A DNA stretch of 64,000 nucleotides from Margaritifera margaritifera (lineage: Eukaryota > Mollusca > Bivalvia > Unionida > Margaritiferidae), in the NCBI GenBank assembly GCA_029931535.1, contig JAQPZY010001685.1, positions 9,857,001 through 9,921,000 on the forward strand, read 5' to 3'. The notes under the pieces were generated by a model. It searched no databases, was not told the DNA's origin, and saw only the letters and a list, made by a program, of their open reading frames with translations. This document shows, piece by piece, positions 62,112 to 64,000 of the stretch. How positions within the stretch are numbered: position 1 is the stretch's first letter; every line of letters starts with the position of its first letter. The position numbers were made by a program, and so were the translations under genes.

Positions 62112-62330
62112 AGCTTATAGTTTTTCTGGTTTGCTTTGCTTTTATACGGCACAGCAACGCAAGTAGGTGCTTTTGTGCCGTGGAATTGGAGTAAAGTGAC
62201 TTACCGAAGGACACACCTAGGTAGCAAACCTGGGGTGGATGTAGGATTTTGAACTGGTACCATGTTGGTTTCGAGTCAGGCACTCTAACTTCTGAGTCAC
62301 CACGGCTTCAGCCTCAATTAACAGCCTCTT
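62112..62330 (-). repeat. tRNA-derived SINE
   Basis: On the minus strand: GTGACTCAGAAGTTAGAGTG (box A region), CAGTTCAAAATCCTAC (box B), then GGTTTGCTACCTAGGTGTG, TCCTTCGGTAAGTCACTTTA and CTCCAATTCC. The body parallels that of the SINE at 19.4 kb. The 3' end abuts the TG/TA microsatellite. Confidence 0.7.
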
Positions 62331-62640
62331 AGGACATGCAGAAGTAAATTTAAAAGAGGATCAACCGGTTGGGCGGCACTTACTGTTAGGCAGTTATAGG
62401 ACCCCGTCTGTTGGAACGATGACCAGTGTCAGCCGATTGGGGAGTTCGTTGAAATGAATGTCAGCCCGTTGAAAAGGTCTGGTTATTAGCCGGCCAAGAC
62501 TTCCCCTGCCTCGCACAACGAGGCAGAGACAAAGTTGGAGCTTTATTTAAATTGAAAGAAACGTTGATTAACTTGTTTTAATTCTTGGTGGTTGGATACC
62601 CTCATTAGCTAGACATGATGTTTCGAAGCAAACGCAATTG
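62331..62640. other. No recognisable gene
   Basis: Less AT-rich than average, with short direct and inverted matches around GGCAGTTATAGG and CAGCCGATTGG / CAGCCCGTTG. Probably old repeat DNA; not identified. Confidence 0.3.
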
Positions 62641-62659
62641 TGCTTGGCTTAAAGAAGGG

Positions 62660-62898
62660 AGAAAAGAAGTGTGTGGGAAAAACTATGTTGCTGAGTATGG
62701 TGGTATGAATATGCAGAGTTCAGAAGTGGATGTAGAGTCTACCCGTGCTGGAAGTGTGGTACTGGAACATGGACCGATTACAGGATATGTGCGAATTGTG
62801 GTGGCAATCATACGACAAGAGATATGAAGAGAGTAGAGAACAGAACAAAGAGATATTTTGATAAAGTTCACTGTGAGCTACAAGCACAACAAAATTAA
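62660..62898 (+). other. Small Cys-rich open frame, unassigned
   Basis: A frame ending at TAA 62896-62898 reads YPCWKCGTGTWTDYRICANC then GGNHTTRDMKRVENRTKRYF. The CxxC...CxxCxxxH spacing looks like a zinc-binding ribbon. No start codon or family is clear. Another frame (62615-62827, 70 codons) overlaps it. Confidence 0.25.
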
Positions 62899-62899
62899 T

Positions 62900-63540
62900 T
62901 TAGAGAACTCGGTTTACTTATATAGAGCTTAATATCAATATAGCACTATGTCTGCTACCACGCTTTTATGATCATTGCTTAGAAGCTGGCTGGACGCTCT
63001 GGCTCCTAATTCATTTCGAGGCAAGCTGCAACCAGCTCCCAAGCAGACAGTCGGACCGACACCAGTAGAGCGGATAGTTCCAACGTTTACTCGAGAGCGA
63101 GTAGCGCAGAGCAACTTCGGCGATGTGATAGGCGACATTCTTAACTAGAAAAAGTCAGGCAGCAAAGACAAGTCGCATCAAATTACCAGTCATATTAAAA
63201 CTAGGTACTAGTACTGATGTTGCAAAAGACTATCGCGTCACCATGCCAAAAAAGAGCACAGGCCTGATCCCGACGCTTGTGTATTTCTAGTTGCTATGGC
63301 TCCGAGTATGCAAGTTGTATGCGTAAAGGAACTTAAGGAACTTAGTGGTTTTTAGTTTAGGCTAGTGTTGACGGCACAGTCGGTAAAAGCTGTTCCAAGC
63401 CTACACAACGTATATAATTAACCTGAGTTAGACGTTGTTAAAATATAAGCCTATTTCTGAAATGAGGCCATTGTCACACTGCGCACTGATGAGATAATGA
63501 GGGAGATTTATGAAGCCTAATGTCACCATACAAAGCTACA
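62900..63540. other. Unassigned sequence before the polymerase fragment
   Basis: Contains an open plus frame at about 62985-63148 (LDALAPNSFRGKLQ, QTVGPTPVERIVPTF) with no start codon. It may be part of the same mobile element as the polymerase fragment. Not recognised. Confidence 0.25.
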
Positions 63541-64000
63541 TTTAAGGGGTCAGGACGGGTATTTAACCGATGCAAAGTACTTGAACTACACTTTTCCCAA
63601 TAATTCCTGTTTTGCGGACTTAACTACATTCCAACTCCAAAGTGCATACCAACATGGTAATTTCTAAATGTAAAGAACAAGGGCAACGGCTGCTTTAACT
63701 GGAATGTCCTTTTGCTATTTACCCAGCAGACGATCACCATTTTGATCGGACAGGTAAGTGCCTCCAGCATTTGTGCAAGCATGACTTTACAGTTAGAGAC
63801 TTTCCTGTGACGGTTAGTGATATTGACAAGTTTGAATGCCGAACAAAACTTTCGCAGTTCGTGTCTTTGGTTGAAAGAAAGGCATATACCCTATGCGCAT
63901 TAGCAAGTTTAAAAACACGAGACAACATTCAACAGGCACCTCGCAAAACAGTGGGACACACTGGGTGGCGATTAAGGCGACGTCTGTCCGCATGCTTTAC
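63540..64000 (+). pseudogene. Polinton-type DNA polymerase B, N-terminal fragment
   Basis: Reads SGRVFNRCKVLELHFSQ, stop TAA 63601-63603, then YIPTPKCIPTW, stop TAA 63658-63660, LNVKNKGNGCFNWNVLL, and after a frameshift near 63,710 YPADDHHFDRTGKCLQHLCK, DFPVTVSDIDKFEC and SLKTRDN. This is the conserved pre-polymerase region of Polinton-type protein-primed DNA polymerases (SGWvf..i..leihi, YIpLPk, NvkNxDxxCFxWxvLxxlhP, FPVxvxDIxKFE). Catalytic motifs would lie beyond the right edge. Broken by two stops and a shift. Confidence 0.8.

Overview
This window looks like animal (metazoan) genomic DNA, most likely from a mollusc. It is AT-rich and intron-rich, and saturated with TA, CT, CA, ATGT and GATA microsatellites. 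It carries tRNA-derived SINEs, a non-LTR retrotransposon, a Penelope-like element, a Tigger-type fragment, a MITE-like palindrome and decayed Polinton/Maverick elements. The tail of the SINE at 23.8-24.0 kb is of a kind I associate with bivalve and gastropod genomes; I cannot fix the class. There are no bacterial operons, CRISPR arrays or prophages.

Layout. 1-2.9 kb: minus-strand Polinton remnant (integrase, structural protein, capsid). 4.25-9.3 kb: a second, plus-strand remnant with the same genes plus an adenain-type protease. The two lie head to head across a 1.3 kb spacer. 10.6-13.4 kb: decayed non-LTR retrotransposon, minus strand, with EEP endonuclease and reverse transcriptase. 14.06-14.69 kb: ATGT microsatellite. 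15.95-17.45 kb: degenerate tandem repeats. 17.65-22.79 kb: about 5.1 kb bounded by inverted repeats of at least 700 bp, enclosing a minisatellite, a SINE and microsatellites but no recognisable gene. 23-31.5 kb: repeats, including a degenerate direct duplication.

31.5-61 kb: one host gene on the minus strand, rebuilt by eye as at least 17 exons. It encodes a VWDE-like (von Willebrand factor D and EGF domain) type I membrane protein: D8C domain, cysteine-bearing linker, vWD domain, post-vWD region, one EGF-like unit, an IPT-like tract, a transmembrane helix and a short cytoplasmic tail. Splice phases agree across most junctions. The gene has an in-frame TAG in one exon and a 1-base frame break in another, so this copy is either a recent pseudogene or carries sequencing errors or recoded sites. 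Its introns hold a Penelope-like GIY-YIG fragment, a solo terminal repeat of the same family beside an exon, and a perfect-looking MITE.

61.4-64 kb: a Tigger-type DNA-binding fragment, a SINE, a small Cys-rich ORF, and the N-terminal part of a Polinton-type protein-primed DNA polymerase that runs off the right edge with two stops and a frameshift.

Only the VWDE-like gene looks like host coding sequence; everything else recognisable is mobile or simple-repeat DNA. All exon calls are manual readings of splice signals and reading frame, without alignment or transcript data.
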